Counted from the stretch's first letter, positions 36,501 to 47,847 are shown. The stretch: 53,348 nucleotides of DNA from Sphingomonas bacterium (GCF_028292965.1 NZ_JAQGLG010000218.1:1-53348), one strand, 5' to 3'. Numbers and translations: made by a program. The notes: generated by a model from the sequence alone, not told the origin.

Positions 36501-36937
36501 GGACTAGGTCCTCCCCCATTGGAATACTTGCAGAAAAGCGAAAAATGCGACCCCGGTACGTCACGCGCGAAGAATACTGCCAGCGCAGTTTCTACAGCTA
36601 TAGTTGTTTGTCTTAATGCACTTTGTCGCTGTCGGCCACTGAAATGACTCGCGTCGTCGGACAGGTGCCATCTTCCAGACGTCATGGCGTCAAGCGGCTG
36701 CTATCGGGCGGTGACCATGTTGAACATGCCCGTCGATCACCACGATTCAATTTCCCGCGAAACCGCCCATGACAGCGCGTATGCTCAGCATCACCCGCCC
36801 CGACACATTATCGGTTATCGCCCGTCGCCGGCTGCCAGCCCCGCGTTCCGCACCTGCGGCATCTTCCCCCGCCAGCCTTACCGAAACGTCCAACATCTCG
36901 CCCCGCCATTTCCCTGCCACCGTGGGCGAAATATGTT

Positions 36938-36976
36938 CGAAATTCCCTGCCGGCGTCCCTGCGGCAGGGAATTTCG
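36938..36976. repeat. Perfect 15-bp inverted repeat containing AATTCCCTGCC
   Basis: CGAAATTCCCTGCCG (36938-36952) and CGGCAGGGAATTTCG (36962-36976) with a nine-base loop. The 11-mer AATTCCCTGCC also occurs twice in tandem at 9523-9544, so this is a dispersed motif. Confidence 0.7.
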
Positions 36977-37024
36977 CCGCCCTCAACCGCCGCGCCAACT
37001 TCCAACATCGTCCGCCCTCAAGCA

Positions 37025-37053
37025 TTGAGCTTGCCCGCCCGCCCGCTTACAGG
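37025..37053 (+). promoter_or_regulatory. Candidate leaderless promoter of the ABC ATPase gene
   Basis: TTGAGC at 37025-37030, 17 bases, TACAGG at 37048-37053, six bases, then ATG 37060. No ribosome binding site is present upstream of the ATG, consistent with a leaderless mRNA. Confidence 0.4.
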
Positions 37054-37059
37054 CTGGAC

Positions 37060-37983
37060 ATGACCGAAGCCGCCATCGCCATCGACCAGTTGTGCAAGAC
37101 CTATGCGGGCGGCAAGCGCGCGCTCGATGCGGTGAGTTTCGAGGTGCCGCGCGGCTCCGTCTTCGGGCTGCTCGGGCCGAACGGCGCGGGCAAGTCGACG
37201 CTGATCAACATCCTGGCCGGGCTGGTCAACAAGACCAGCGGCTCGGCCGCGATCTGGGGCTTCGACATCGACGATCATCCGCGCAACGCCAAGGCGTCGA
37301 TCGGCATCGTCAACCAGGAGATCTTGTTCGACCCCTTCTTCACGCCGTTCGAGACGCTGGAGATCCAGGCCGGGCTGTACGGCGTACCCAAGGCCAGGCG
37401 CCGCACGATGGAGCTGCTCCGCGCGGTCCATCTCGAGGACAAGGCCAATGCCTATGCCCGCACCCTGTCGGGCGGCATGAAGCGCCGGCTGATGGTCGCC
37501 AAGGCGATGGTCCACCGCCCGCCGGTGCTGGTGCTCGACGAGCCCACCGCCGGCGTCGATATCGAGCTGCGCCAGCAACTCTGGGCCTATGTCCGCAGCC
37601 TCAACGAACAGGGCGTGACGGTGGTGCTGACCACCCATTATCTCGAAGAGGCCGAGCAGCTGTGCGATCGCATCGCGATCATCAACCACGGCAAGGTCAT
37701 CGCCAACAAGCCGACCCGCGAGCTGGTCGGCATGGCGCAGGAGAAGCTGGTCGAGGTGACCGTCGACCGCGACGTCGTCACCGCGCCCGAAGCGGCGTGC
37801 TTCCAGAAGATCGAGCTCAAGGGCGAGCGCGTGCTGGAGATCACCTACCGCAAGGACCAGACTAATGCGGGGCAGGTGCTGGCCGCGGTGCAGGCCGGCG
37901 GCTTCGGTATCGTCGAGGTGTCGACCAAGGAGCCGGATCTGGAGGATGTGTTCCTCAACCTGACCCGGGCGGCCAATGCGTAG
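37060..37983 (+). CDS. ABC-2-type transporter ATP-binding protein
   Basis: A 307-residue ATPase from ATG 37060; the in-frame extension to 36769 crosses the palindrome and is not used. Motifs: Walker A GPNGAGKST (about 42-50), Q-loop NQEILFDPFFTPFETL, signature LSGGMKRR, Walker B LVLDEPTAGVD, H-loop TTHYLEEAEQLCD. It resembles the CcmA/NodI/YadG-like ABC-2 branch. The membrane partner gene is not adjacent. The C-terminal 80 residues are a regulatory extension. The substrate is unknown. Confidence 0.9.
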   Translation: MTEAAIAIDQLCKTYAGGKRALDAVSFEVPRGSVFGLLGPNGAGKSTLINILAGLVNKTSGSAAIWGFDIDDHPRNAKASIGIVNQEILFDPFFTPFETLEIQAGLYGVPKARRRTMELLRAVHLEDKANAYARTLSGGMKRRLMVAKAMVHRPPVLVLDEPTAGVDIELRQQLWAYVRSLNEQGVTVVLTTHYLEEAEQLCDRIAIINHGKVIANKPTRELVGMAQEKLVEVTVDRDVVTAPEAACFQKIELKGERVLEITYRKDQTNAGQVLAAVQAGGFGIVEVSTKEPDLEDVFLNLTRAANA

Positions 37984-38004
37984 GGACGCCCTCCTGCTTC
38001 TTCC

Positions 38005-38113
38005 CCCCTCCCGCAAGCGGGAGGGGCCGGGGGTGGGCGCCCGCTCACCTCTAGCGCCACGCTTGTTGAAGTCGGGCGCCCACCCCTCAATCCCCTCCCG
38101 CAAGCGGGAGGGG
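38005..38113. repeat. Composite GC-rich palindromic element, copy 2
   Basis: A mirror-like element: hairpin CCCCTCCCGC...GCGGGAGGGG at 38005-38026, GGGGGTGGGCGCCCG, a short unique centre, CGGGCGCCCACCC, and the same hairpin again at 38092-38113. Related to 9069-9179. The right end runs straight into the ribosome binding site of nadB. Confidence 0.75.
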
Positions 38114-38120
38114 AGGTGAA

Positions 38121-39695
38121 GTGAACGCCGACATCCTCATCATCGGCTCGGGCGCCGCCGGCCTCACAGCCGCGCTCAACCTGGCCGATCGCTTCACCGT
38201 CACCGTGCTGGCCAAGGGCGCGATGAACGAGGGCGCCACAGCCTGGGCGCAGGGCGGGATCGCCGCGGTGCTCGAACCTGGCGACACCTTCGAGAGCCAT
38301 ATCGAGGACACGATGATCGCCGGCGCCGGCCTCAATGACCGCGCCACGGTGGAGTTCGTCGTCGACCGCGCCCCCGCCGCCATCGCGCGGCTGCAGGAAC
38401 TTGGCGTGCCGTTCGCCACCGACGGCGACGCGCTGCACCTGACGCGCGAGGGAGGCCACTCGCACCGCCGCATCGTCCATGTCGCCGACGCGACCGGCTG
38501 GGCGGTGCAGGAGGCGCTGCAGAAAGCGGCCGAGAAGCATCCCAACATCACCCTCGTGCCCGATCAGGTCGCCATCGACCTCGCCACCTCACGTCATGAG
38601 GAACGTTACTCGGGCGCCGGCAATGTCTGGGGTGTCTATGCGGTCGATCGCAACACCGGCCATGTCGGCCTGTACACCGCGCGCGCCACGATCCTGGCGA
38701 CGGGCGGGGCGGGGCGGACCTATCTCTTCTCCACCGCGCCGCGTGGCGCGACCGGGGACGGTATCGCCATGGCGTGGCGCGCCGGCGCGCGCGTGTCGAA
38801 CATGGAGTTCATGCAGTTCCACCCGACCTGCCTGTACAATCTCGACGTCAAGAACTTCCTCATCACAGAAGCCGTGCGCGGCGAGGGCGGGCAGCTCAAG
38901 ATCCCCGACACCGGCCACCGCTTCATGCCCGATTTCGACCCGCGCGCCGAGCTCGCCCCGCGCGACGTGGTGGCGCGCGCGATCGACCATGAGATCAAGC
39001 GGCTCGGGCTCGATTACGTCCATCTCGACATCAGCCACCAGCCGCCGGAATTCGTCCGCGCGCATTTCCCCAACATCTATGAAAAGCTGCTCGGCCTCGG
39101 CATCGACATGACGACGCAGCCGATTCCCGTGGTGCCGGCGCAGCATTATACCTGTGGCGGTATCGTCATCGATCGCGACGGCCGCACTGATCTGCCCGGC
39201 CTATACGCGGCGGGCGAGTGTACCCAGTCCGGCCTGCACGGCGCCAACCGGCTAGCCTCCAACTCGCTGCTCGAATGCTTCGTGTTCGGCGAGGCGGCGG
39301 CGCGCGACATCGCCGCGCGCTGGGACGATCTGCCCCCGGTCCCGCCGATCCGCGGCTGGGACGAGAGCCGCGTGACCGACTCCGATGAGGAGGTTGTGAT
39401 CAAGCAGAACTGGACCGAGATCCGCCGCTTCATGTGGAACTATGTCGGAATCGTCCGCACCACCAAGCGGCTCGAACGCGCCCAGCATCGCATCAAGATG
39501 CTGACCGGCGAGATCGAGGATTATTACGGCCATTTCCGCGTCACGCCCGACCTGATCGAGCTGCGCAACCTGCTCCAGACCGCCGAACTGATCGTGCGCT
39601 CGGCGCTGCACCGCCATGAGTCGCGCGGGCTGCACTACACGCTCGATTATCCCGACATGCTTCCCCAGGCGGTCGACACGGTACTCGTTCCGTAA
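38121..39695 (+). CDS. nadB: L-aspartate oxidase NadB
   Basis: A 524-residue flavoenzyme that oxidises L-aspartate to iminoaspartate in NAD synthesis. It starts at GTG 38121 after GGGAGGTGAA. FAD motif IIGSGAAGLTAALNLA is at residues 6-21; then GATAWAQGGIAAVL, GHSHRRIVHVADATGWAV, NMEFMQFHPTCLY, LITEAVRGEGG, QHYTCGGIVIDRDGRTDLPGLYAAGECTQSGLHGANRLASNSLLECFVFG. The length fits NadB. The partner genes nadA and nadC are not seen here. Confidence 0.95.
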   Translation: MNADILIIGSGAAGLTAALNLADRFTVTVLAKGAMNEGATAWAQGGIAAVLEPGDTFESHIEDTMIAGAGLNDRATVEFVVDRAPAAIARLQELGVPFATDGDALHLTREGGHSHRRIVHVADATGWAVQEALQKAAEKHPNITLVPDQVAIDLATSRHEERYSGAGNVWGVYAVDRNTGHVGLYTARATILATGGAGRTYLFSTAPRGATGDGIAMAWRAGARVSNMEFMQFHPTCLYNLDVKNFLITEAVRGEGGQLKIPDTGHRFMPDFDPRAELAPRDVVARAIDHEIKRLGLDYVHLDISHQPPEFVRAHFPNIYEKLLGLGIDMTTQPIPVVPAQHYTCGGIVIDRDGRTDLPGLYAAGECTQSGLHGANRLASNSLLECFVFGEAAARDIAARWDDLPPVPPIRGWDESRVTDSDEEVVIKQNWTEIRRFMWNYVGIVRTTKRLERAQHRIKMLTGEIEDYYGHFRVTPDLIELRNLLQTAELIVRSALHRHESRGLHYTLDYPDMLPQAVDTVLVP

Positions 39696-39873
39696 CGCTA
39701 GCGCGATCGGCGGTCACCGGCGATCCACACCGAATAGTCGATGGATTTCCGCCAACCGCGCATAGACGGGTGGGTAGGCGCAGAATCGGCGAGCCGGATT
39801 TACTGGGTTGCGGGATCTGTCAGAGTATGCGCAAGGCACCAAAGAAGCGACAAGATTTCCAGAAAGCGTGGCC

Positions 39874-40645
<772 letters not shown>

Positions 40646-40668
<23 letters not shown>

Positions 40669-41362
40669 AATATCTTTGAAACCACGCTGGGTAATTCTCT
40701 TGCCGGTCGCTGGCGTCGGTATTGCGCTGGTGATAGTGCGATACTTTCAGCGCGAGTTGATGCAGGTGCAAATGCTGGCGCACGACTGGGCACTGTCGCT
40801 TCAGACGTTTATGGTATCGCACTGGTGGGCTTTCGGCCTCGGCCAGATACTCGTCGCGGCGAGTGGCGTGCTTCCTGCTTCGATGATCGCGATGATGGCA
40901 GGGGTGACACTGGGTTTTGGTTGGGGCGTGGCGCTATCCAGCGTCAGCACGTTGCTGGGCGGATGGATCGCTTTCACGCTGAGCCGGTCGGCGTTGCGCG
41001 GCTGGATCGTGCGCTACTTGCATCGCTATCCCTCAGTCGCGCGCTTCGACGAAGCGATGACCAGCGAAGGATGGCGCACGGTGGCGTTACTGCGCATTTC
41101 ACCGGTCATGCCCTTTGCCCTGACCAGTTACGGCATCGGCCTGACCCGTATTTCGCATCGTGACTTCCTGCTTGGTACACTGGCGTCGCTTCCGGCGTTG
41201 ATCGGATATGTGGCGATCGGCGCACTCGGCCGGCAAGGATTATTGTTGACGTCGGGCTCCGCCAGCATCGGGCATATATTCGCGCTTGCCGCCGGTATCG
41301 CGATAGCCTTCTACGCGTTGTACAGGGTCAAAAAGGCGTTCTCACGCATCAATGTGGCCTGA
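40646..41362 (+). CDS. VTT-domain membrane protein (TVP38/TMEM64 family)
   Basis: A 238-residue inner-membrane protein with about six hydrophobic helices and the VTT (SNARE-associated) core: [54 protein letters not shown], then [50 protein letters not shown]. Related DedA/TVP38 proteins are implicated in lipid-carrier or lipid flipping, which fits its place next to a glycosyltransferase. The gene overlaps the upstream stop by 23 bases; a later start is possible. Confidence 0.85.
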
Positions 41363-42851
41363 ACCAGGCATTTTTCTTGCTGTCGGCCAGAGCCAGCGCC
41401 AACCAGTTGCTCTCGCAATATTGAGGGTCGCGCGGTGAGTTGGCGGTGAGCACCGGCGGCGGGCAGGGGCGATCCTTGTCAGAAAGATCGACAACCCATC
41501 TTTGCGGCCACGCTGCCAGCCTGTGATCGTGGTCCAGGCGCCAATTGGCGACTTCCGTGCTCCAATCCGGGCCGTTTCGCATACTCGGTATCGGTATAAA
41601 GAAGGTGGCTATGCTCGATACCATGGTGAGAATGCAGAGCATGCGGAATATCCGTCGATGTGCGTTTTCGGTGCGCATCGTCAACCCGATCGTTCCCATG
41701 CCCAGCAGGACCATGGGCAGAAAATTATATCGCTGGGCCGCGCCGACGTAGAACCAAACGTTCTGATCAACGAGCAGCATTCCCGCTCCGAAAGAAATCA
41801 CGGCGAGCGCCAGCCCGGTGAGGATCAGCCAAAATGCGGCGTCGCGGCCGCCGCGCAGCGCCTCGCGCACAAGCCAGCTGAAATAGGCCAGTGACGCAAT
41901 AGTGGCGCACCACCAACCGACCCCCCGGCTCAAGGATAGCGTGTAGACGCCTTTCCCCGCCAACTCTCCCACAAGGACGGTAAGATATGGAGATACCGCC
42001 AGGCGTACGAACATCAGATTGACCAGCGAGGACGGATCGACCAGATGACCACGCAACGGACTTGGCGTGTAGAAAACCAGCAATTGTATCGCCGAGCCCG
42101 CTGCGAGAGCGATCGTCTGGGCGACCCGCGCCGGATCCCTGTCGAGCAGGGTACGCAGGGCGAAGATCGGCAGTAGCACGATCGCACCGGGTCCGCACAG
42201 TGGGGCGAGAAACAGCGGTATCCACTGGACGATCCGCGCCGCGCGGGAGACGGGCACTTCGAGAACCAGGATCAGTGCGCAGGCCAAAGCCAGATGGAAC
42301 TGGATGTGCATCACGTTGAGGAACACTTCCTCGGTTCTTGGGCTGGCGACGATGAGTGCTAAACAGGCGATGACCGACCAGCGATTTGCCAGCCAGCGCC
42401 CGCGACCGGTGAGGATCAACATCGCCGGAACCAACTGGAAAACCAGCGCGGTCGTCATCGTGAAATAGGGCGCGACCTCCAGCGGCAGCAGGCCGCCGCG
42501 TACCAGCTTGACCATCGCCAGCGTGGAGGCGTTGGCGCCAAGATTGAGATAGCCGGCAAAAGATCGCCAAAGCGCCGCGCTGGCCGGATTGTGCCAGGCA
42601 TAGGCCATGAAGATCGTGCCTTCCTCGCACAGCAAACGGCTGTGCAGCCACGCCAGCGGGATGCGCAGCATGGTGAGGATAGCGACCCCGACGAGCAGCC
42701 AAAAGCGTTGCCTGGCGGTGAACACTGCCATCGCGCCGCTCGTCCGGTCAGAATCGATTGTCAGCGAAGCGCTGCCCCACCGCCGCAATCTTTCAAAGCG
42801 CCCGGTATCCCGCGTGGTCAGCAATGGCGGCGTGACGGGAAGGTCATTCAT
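41349..42851 (-). CDS. Polytopic membrane protein, polysaccharide region
   Basis: A 500-residue protein from ATG 42851 ([15 protein letters not shown]), with about 10-12 hydrophobic helices ([67 protein letters not shown]) and a soluble C-terminal part with Cys (DRPCPPPVL...[11 protein letters not shown]). It looks like an uncharacterised membrane glycosyltransferase or polymerase of surface polysaccharide synthesis (inference). Because of the rmlA frameshift the same frame is open all the way into rmlA. The 3' end overlaps the convergent VTT gene by 14 bases. Confidence 0.7.
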   Translation of the reverse strand: MNDLPVTPPLLTTRDTGRFERLRRWGSASLTIDSDRTSGAMAVFTARQRFWLLVGVAILTMLRIPLAWLHSRLLCEEGTIFMAYAWHNPASAALWRSFAGYLNLGANASTLAMVKLVRGGLLPLEVAPYFTMTTALVFQLVPAMLILTGRGRWLANRWSVIACLALIVASPRTEEVFLNVMHIQFHLALACALILVLEVPVSRAARIVQWIPLFLAPLCGPGAIVLLPIFALRTLLDRDPARVAQTIALAAGSAIQLLVFYTPSPLRGHLVDPSSLVNLMFVRLAVSPYLTVLVGELAGKGVYTLSLSRGVGWWCATIASLAYFSWLVREALRGGRDAAFWLILTGLALAVISFGAGMLLVDQNVWFYVGAAQRYNFLPMVLLGMGTIGLTMRTENAHRRIFRMLCILTMVSSIATFFIPIPSMRNGPDWSTEVANWRLDHDHRLAAWPQRWVVDLSDKDRPCPPPVLTANSPRDPQYCESNWLALALADSKKNAWFRPH

Positions 42852-42907
42852 ATGTTCATCCCTGTTCGCGGGAACGCTCCCCGGCAAGCGTGCGGATTGG
42901 CAGTCGT

Positions 42908-43793
42908 CTATCCGTGGCTGGCGGCGGTGCGGCGGTCTAGCCCGCGCAAATAGTCCGCTCTTTCCGAGCTTCGCGATCACGCGGTCCAGCCCTGCATCGT
43001 CGATAAAACCTTGGCGCCACGCGATTTCCTCGGGGCAGGCGATTTTCATGCCCTGTCGGTGTTCGAGCGTTGCCACGAATTGCGCGGCTTCGAGCAGGCT
43101 TTCCGGCGTGCCGGTGTCGAGCCAGGCATAGCCTCGCCCGAGGATCTCGACGTCGAGCTTGCCCCGTTCGAGATAGACACGGTTGAGATCGGTGATTTCC
43201 AGCTCACCTCGCTTCGAGGGGCGGAGGGTATGGGCGATATCGACCACCTCCGCGTCATAGAAATATAGTCCGGTCACCGCCCAGTGCGAACGCGGCTTCA
43301 TCGGCTTTTCCTCAATGTCGATCGCGCGGTAGCGATCGTCGAATTCGACCACTCCATAATGTTCTGGATCCGCGACGTGATAGGCGAACACGGTGGCGCC
43401 GCCGCGCTCGATCAACCTCTGCCGGGCGGTCACGAAGGCCGCAGACAGACCATGGCCATAAAAGATATTGTCGCCGAGCACGAGACAGGACGGCCCGTTG
43501 CCGACAAAAGGCGCCCCGATCATATAGGCTTGGGCAAGCCCGCCCGGCTCCGGTTGCACCGCATAGCTCAGTGATATGCCCCATTGCCCACCGTCACCCA
43601 GCAAGTGGCGGAACGCCGGCTCGTCATGCGGCGTCGTGATGATCAAAATGTCGCGAATCCCCGCCAGCATCAGTGTGGTGAGGGGGTAGTAGATCATCGG
43701 CTTGTCATAGACCGGCATCAGCTGCTTGGAGAAGGCGAGCGTCATAGGATAGAGGCGGGTGCCGCTGCCGCCCGCGAGAACAATACCTTTCAC
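42908..43793 (-). pseudogene. rmlA: Glucose-1-phosphate thymidylyltransferase RmlA, frameshifted near the C-terminus
   Basis: Starts at GTG 43793, overlapping rmlD by [42 protein letters not shown], then [33 protein letters not shown] and [19 protein letters not shown], all typical of RmlA (dTDP-glucose synthesis, first step to dTDP-L-rhamnose). Up to ...[11 protein letters not shown] it is normal. After about 42957 the expected C-terminus continues in another frame ([15 protein letters not shown], stop TAG 42908-42910), meaning one base gained or two lost. The uncorrected frame runs on into the downstream membrane protein, giving an 836-residue fusion. The catalytic domain is complete, so activity may be kept. 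A sequencing error cannot be excluded. Confidence 0.8.
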
Positions 43794-44689
43794 GCCGATA
43801 TTTCTCCACCAGAGCCCTGTACGAGCCGCCTGACGACCATGTCGACGGAGTCGCGCCATGCGGGCAAAGTGATGCCGTAAGCTTGACGCAGCCGGTCGCA
43901 GTCAAGGCGCGAGTTGGCCGGACGCGGCGCCGCTGTCGGATATGCCGCCGCAGTGATCCGCCTGACCCGTGCCGACCGTCCGCCAGCCGCTGCCGATGCT
44001 GCGAACACCGCCTCGGCGAGGTCGGCCCAACTGCCTGTTCCGCTGCCCGCCAAATGGAAGATGCCGCGCGGCGCGGCGCTGCCGGCGCGGCAAAGCCGTC
44101 CCGCGATGGTGATCAGCGACGAGGCGATGTCATGTGCGCTGGTCGGATTGCCGAACTGATCGGCGACCACATCGACAGCATCGCGCGTTTCCGCCAGACG
44201 CAACATGGTCTTGACGAAATTCTGTCCGAACACGCCATAAACCCATGCCGTGCGGCAAATCACAGCATCCGGATGGGCAGCCAGCACCGCCCGTTCGCCG
44301 GCCAGTTTGGACGCGCCATAAACGCCGAGTGGCGCAACCGGGTCGTTTTCGGCATATGGCGTGGTCTTGCGCCCGTCGAACACATAGTCGGTCGACAGCT
44401 GGATCAGCGGCACGCCGAGCCGGGTCGCGGCGGTCGCAACGGCGCCGGCGCCGATCGCATTGGTCGCGAACGCCGCCTCCCGCTCGCTCTCCGCACGATC
44501 GACCGCGGTATAGGCCGCCGCGTTGATGATGACGTCAGGCCGCGCGTCGGCGAGTCCCGGACCGATGCCGGTGGGATCGGCAAGATCCAGCCGCGGCCTG
44601 CCCACCGTGACGACCTCGACGTCCGGCGACACGCATTCGGTCAGCGCAGACACCAGCTGTCCTCTCGTTCCCGTCACCACGATGCGCAC
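43790..44689 (-). CDS. rmlD: dTDP-4-dehydrorhamnose reductase RmlD
   Basis: A 299-residue short-chain dehydrogenase starting at GTG 44689, which overlaps the rmlB stop by one base. N-terminal NADPH motif [14 protein letters not shown], then [53 protein letters not shown] (YxxxK), [23 protein letters not shown]. It makes dTDP-L-rhamnose in the last step of the pathway. Third gene of the rmlCBDA operon. Confidence 0.94.
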   Translation of the reverse strand: MRIVVTGTRGQLVSALTECVSPDVEVVTVGRPRLDLADPTGIGPGLADARPDVIINAAAYTAVDRAESEREAAFATNAIGAGAVATAATRLGVPLIQLSTDYVFDGRKTTPYAENDPVAPLGVYGASKLAGERAVLAAHPDAVICRTAWVYGVFGQNFVKTMLRLAETRDAVDVVADQFGNPTSAHDIASSLITIAGRLCRAGSAAPRGIFHLAGSGTGSWADLAEAVFAASAAAGGRSARVRRITAAAYPTAAPRPANSRLDCDRLRQAYGITLPAWRDSVDMVVRRLVQGSGGEISA

Positions 44690-45756
44690 TAGCCGGCTCC
44701 GGCAGGTTGCGCGGGGAGACCGAGCCGCTCGCCATCATAGCGCTCGCGCAGCGGGCGCCACCACCAGTCGTTATCGAGATACCAGCGCACTGTCCGTTCG
44801 ATGCCGCTGTCGAAATTCTCCTGCGCTCGCCAGCCCAGTTCCTCCTCGAGCCTGGTCGCGTCGATCGCGTAACGCGCATCATGTCCGGGACGGTCGGTAA
44901 CGAAACGGATCAATCGTTCTCGCGGACCACGCGCATCGGGCACCAGACGGTCCAGCACCGCGCAGATTTGCCGTACCACATCAATGTTGCGACGTTCATT
45001 GCGCCCGCCAACATTGTAGGTTTGGCCGATTTTCCCCCTGGCGGCGATAAGATCGAGCGCCCGGACATGATCTTCGACGAACAACCAGTCCCGCACATTC
45101 TCGCCCTTGCCGTAGACCGGCAGCTCCTCCCCGGCGAGGGCGTTCAGGATCGCGAGCGGGATCAGCTTCTCGGGGAAGTGATAGGGTCCGTAGTTGTTCG
45201 AGCAATTCGAAACCACCACCGGCAGGCCGTAGGTGCGCGTCCATGCCTTGGCGAGATGGTCGGACGCCGCCTTCGACGCTGAATAGGGCGAAGACGGATC
45301 GTAGGGTGAATCTTCGCAAAACAGGCCATACTCGCCCAGCGAGCCATAGACTTCGTCGGTCGAGACATGCAGCAAACGGAACGCCGCCTTCGCCTCGGAC
45401 GCCAGCCCCTGCCAATATCCCAGCGCCGCCTCGAGCACGGTGAAGGTGCCGAGGATGTTGGTGCTGATGAAATCGGCCGCACCGGTGATCGAGCGATCGA
45501 CATGGCTTTCGGCGGCGAGATGGAAGATGCGGTCCGGACGAAAATCGGCGATGGCCTGTTCCATTGCCACGTGATCGCGGATGTCGGCACGGAGGAAGCG
45601 GTGGTTGGGCTGGTCCTCGACCGGCCGAAGCGATGCGAGGTTGCCCGCATAGGTCAACGCATCGATTGTCAGAACGTCCTCGCCCTTGTCGAGAACGAGA
45701 TGACGTACCAGCGCCGAGCCGATGAAACCGGCGCCTCCGGTCACCAGGCTACGCAT
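44689..45756 (-). CDS. rmlB: dTDP-glucose 4,6-dehydratase RmlB
   Basis: A 355-residue extended short-chain dehydrogenase. The start is ATG 45756 ([21 protein letters not shown]), as the longer frame to 45855 lies inside rmlC. NAD motif GGAGFIGS, then [36 protein letters not shown] (DE pair), [15 protein letters not shown] (YxxxK) and [15 protein letters not shown]. It converts dTDP-glucose to the 4-keto-6-deoxy sugar. Overlaps rmlC by eight bases. Confidence 0.95.
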   Translation of the reverse strand: MRSLVTGGAGFIGSALVRHLVLDKGEDVLTIDALTYAGNLASLRPVEDQPNHRFLRADIRDHVAMEQAIADFRPDRIFHLAAESHVDRSITGAADFISTNILGTFTVLEAALGYWQGLASEAKAAFRLLHVSTDEVYGSLGEYGLFCEDSPYDPSSPYSASKAASDHLAKAWTRTYGLPVVVSNCSNNYGPYHFPEKLIPLAILNALAGEELPVYGKGENVRDWLFVEDHVRALDLIAARGKIGQTYNVGGRNERRNIDVVRQICAVLDRLVPDARGPRERLIRFVTDRPGHDARYAIDATRLEEELGWRAQENFDSGIERTVRWYLDNDWWWRPLRERYDGERLGLPAQPAGAG

Positions 45757-46336
45757 CGCCGGGTTCCTCCATGTCGTCATGGACGGAAAACAGCGGCGGC
45801 AAGTGCGCAAGTGCCGGCTGGACGCGATCCTTTGCCGAGAGCGTCTTCCGATCAAGGAGCTCTGGCCACTGGATATTCAGCGTCGGATCGTCCCATGCCA
45901 CGCCCTGATCATGCTCCGGGCTGTAATAGGCAGTGATCTTGTAGCAAACCGCCGTGTCGGGCAGCAGGGTGCAGAAGCCGTGGCCGAAACCTGGCGGCAC
46001 CCAGAGCTGATTCGCCGCATCCGCCGAAAGTTCGACGCCAATCCACTGGCCGAAATGCGGTGAATCGTGCCGCAGGTCGACGGCCACGTCGAAAATGGCG
46101 CCGGTCAATACCCGAACGAGCTTGCCCTGCGCAAAAGGATTGGCCTGGAAATGCACGCCGCGCACGGTGCCCGCGCGCGCACTCAACGACTGGTTTTCCT
46201 GCACGAAATGCCGGGCGCCGGCATGTTCGGTGAACTGATCCTCACGCCACATTTCTGCGAAATAACCGCGGTCGTCGCCCTTCTTGAAGGGATGCATCTC
46301 GATCACGCCGGGAAGGGAACGGCGAATATATCTCAT
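45749..46336 (-). CDS. rmlC: dTDP-4-dehydrorhamnose 3,5-epimerase RmlC
   Basis: A 195-residue cupin epimerase taken from ATG 46336 ([30 protein letters not shown]); a GTG at 46363 would add nine residues. Seen: [21 protein letters not shown] (catalytic His), [76 protein letters not shown] (catalytic Tyr/Asp). First gene of rmlCBDA. Confidence 0.94.
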   Translation of the reverse strand: MRYIRRSLPGVIEMHPFKKGDDRGYFAEMWREDQFTEHAGARHFVQENQSLSARAGTVRGVHFQANPFAQGKLVRVLTGAIFDVAVDLRHDSPHFGQWIGVELSADAANQLWVPPGFGHGFCTLLPDTAVCYKITAYYSPEHDQGVAWDDPTLNIQWPELLDRKTLSAKDRVQPALAHLPPLFSVHDDMEEPGDA

Positions 46337-46761
46337 ATCTGAAGCCGTGATCCGAAATTGCACCGTGACACCAGCATCTTCGATCGCGTCGGCCTCCGGT
46401 CCCGGTCGGGCAATTGTTTAACGGAGCCAGGCAACAATTACGGATATCAACTGATATAATCCCGGCTGTTGTGCACGACGTGGCCGGGCTTTGCCAAACG
46501 AATTGACCGATGTCGAGGGAGCCGGGCGAAACCGCTCTTGTGGTCCGCGCCCTACGAGGAATTGTGTGCTGCGGTGCTCCGTAAAACTCCTGCATTGAAT
46601 CCAATGTCATGGCCGGAGATATTGCGACAACCGTTTCATCGCGTGACACGGACGCTTCATCGCAAGTGTCGCGGACTAGGGATTTCTCAATGAGATTCTG
46701 TCTCTATGTCATTTTCCGGGGACGTGGGGACATTTAGCGGGTGGTGCAGCCTATTCTTCCG
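46337..46761. other. Divergent upstream region of rmlC and a serine hydrolase
   Basis: 425 bases without a supported gene, more AT-rich than the surroundings. It contains the partly symmetrical ATTGTT...AACAAT near 46416-46438, an AT-rich GATATAATCC near 46453, and two copies of TTCATCGC at 46635-46642 and 46656-46663, 21 bases apart. It must hold the promoters of both divergent genes; no -35/-10 pair was clear enough to assign. Confidence 0.4.
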
Positions 46762-47847
46762 ATGAATCTTTCCCGGCCGGCTGCAGCATTGGCGCTGGCC
46801 AGCGCATTGTGCGCCTGCGGTCATGATACGCGCGTCCATGTCGCCAAGGTGGCGCCGCCGCCCGTCTATCAGGTCGTCATCGCCGTCCCGCCGCCCGCGC
46901 CCAAGCCGGTGCCGGTGGTTGCGCCACAGGCGTTGGTGTCGAGCATCACCACGCTGGGCAAGACCTTCAACGGTCGGGTCGGCATCGCCGTGCGCAGCAT
47001 CGACCAGGGCTGGAGTGTCGACAGCCAGGGCGACCAGCGCATGCCGCAGCAGAGCGTGTCGAAACTGTGGGTCGCGATGACCGTGCTCGACTTCCGCGAT
47101 TCCGGACGGTTGAAGCTGGAAGACCCGATCACGCTGACGCGTGAGGACATGACGCTGTTCCATCAGCCGGTCGCCGCGCTGATCAGGGCCGATGGTTATC
47201 ACACCACCGTCGGCGACCTGCTCCAGCGCGCGCTGACGATGAGCGACAATACCTGCAACGACCGGCTGCTGCGTTATGTCGGCGGCCCGGCGGCAGTGCG
47301 CGACTTCATCGTGCGCAAGGGGCTGGGCGATATTCGTTTCGGCCCGGGCGAGCGGTTGTTGCAGAGCGCGACGGCGGGCCTCGAGTGGAAGCCGGAGTTC
47401 GCCTTCGGCAACGCCTTCACCCAGGCCCGCGCGCGGCTCGCGCCCTCGGCGCGGCTCGAGGCGTTCGAGCGTTACGTCGCCGATCCGCCCGATGGTGCCG
47501 CGCCGCTGGCGATTGCCGGTGCGCTCGCCAAGCTGAAGCAGGGCAAGCTGTTGTCGCCCAACTCGACCCAATATCTGATGGGCACGATGGAGCTGTCGCA
47601 CACCGGTCGCCAGCGCCTGCGAGGCGCCGTGCCGGCGGGGTGGACCTTTGGCCACAAGACGGGCACCGGCCAGGATCTGGGCGGGCGCACGGCGGGGTAC
47701 AACGATGTCGGCTTCCTCATCGCGCCCGACGGCAAGGCCTATTCGATCGCGGTGATGATCGGCGATACGCCACGTCCGATTCCGGCGCGCCAGGCGCTGA
47801 TGCAGGCGGTGGTCGAGGCCGTGGTGGCGAACCACCGGACTGCTTGA
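46762..47847 (+). CDS. Class A beta-lactamase-like serine hydrolase, exported
   Basis: A 361-residue protein from ATG 46762; the GTG at 46741 is in frame. The N-terminus MNLSRPAAALALASALCACG looks like a lipoprotein signal with Cys at 17 or 19, then a Pro-rich linker (VAPPPVYQVVIAVPPPAPKPVPVV). Penicillin-binding motifs: SVSK (SxxK), SDN in MSDNTCND, and KTG in GHKTGTGQD. The class A ExxLN motif with the deacylating Glu is not obvious, so it may be a peptidase rather than an effective beta-lactamase. Confidence 0.85.
   Translation: MNLSRPAAALALASALCACGHDTRVHVAKVAPPPVYQVVIAVPPPAPKPVPVVAPQALVSSITTLGKTFNGRVGIAVRSIDQGWSVDSQGDQRMPQQSVSKLWVAMTVLDFRDSGRLKLEDPITLTREDMTLFHQPVAALIRADGYHTTVGDLLQRALTMSDNTCNDRLLRYVGGPAAVRDFIVRKGLGDIRFGPGERLLQSATAGLEWKPEFAFGNAFTQARARLAPSARLEAFERYVADPPDGAAPLAIAGALAKLKQGKLLSPNSTQYLMGTMELSHTGRQRLRGAVPAGWTFGHKTGTGQDLGGRTAGYNDVGFLIAPDGKAYSIAVMIGDTPRPIPARQALMQAVVEAVVANHRTA

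Larger units (their letters stand above)
36501..37059. other. Gene-free region with AATTCCCTGCC palindrome
   Basis: 559 bases without a convincing gene. They hold the upstream region of the minus-strand beta-helix gene, the palindrome at 36938-36976, a further copy of the core TTTCCCTGCC near 36910, and the candidate promoter of the ABC gene at the right end. Open frames in this stretch have no ribosome sites or family resemblance. Confidence 0.5.

Noticed and set aside
36769..37059. In-frame 97-codon upstream extension of the ABC ATPase.
   Set aside because: It crosses the perfect palindrome, has no ribosome site at its ATG, and does not look like an ABC protein; the ATPase domain starts cleanly at 37060.
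46635..46663. Two TTCATCGC repeats 21 bases apart upstream of the serine hydrolase gene.
   Set aside because: Two copies of an 8-mer in a long intergenic region are weak evidence for a regulatory site.
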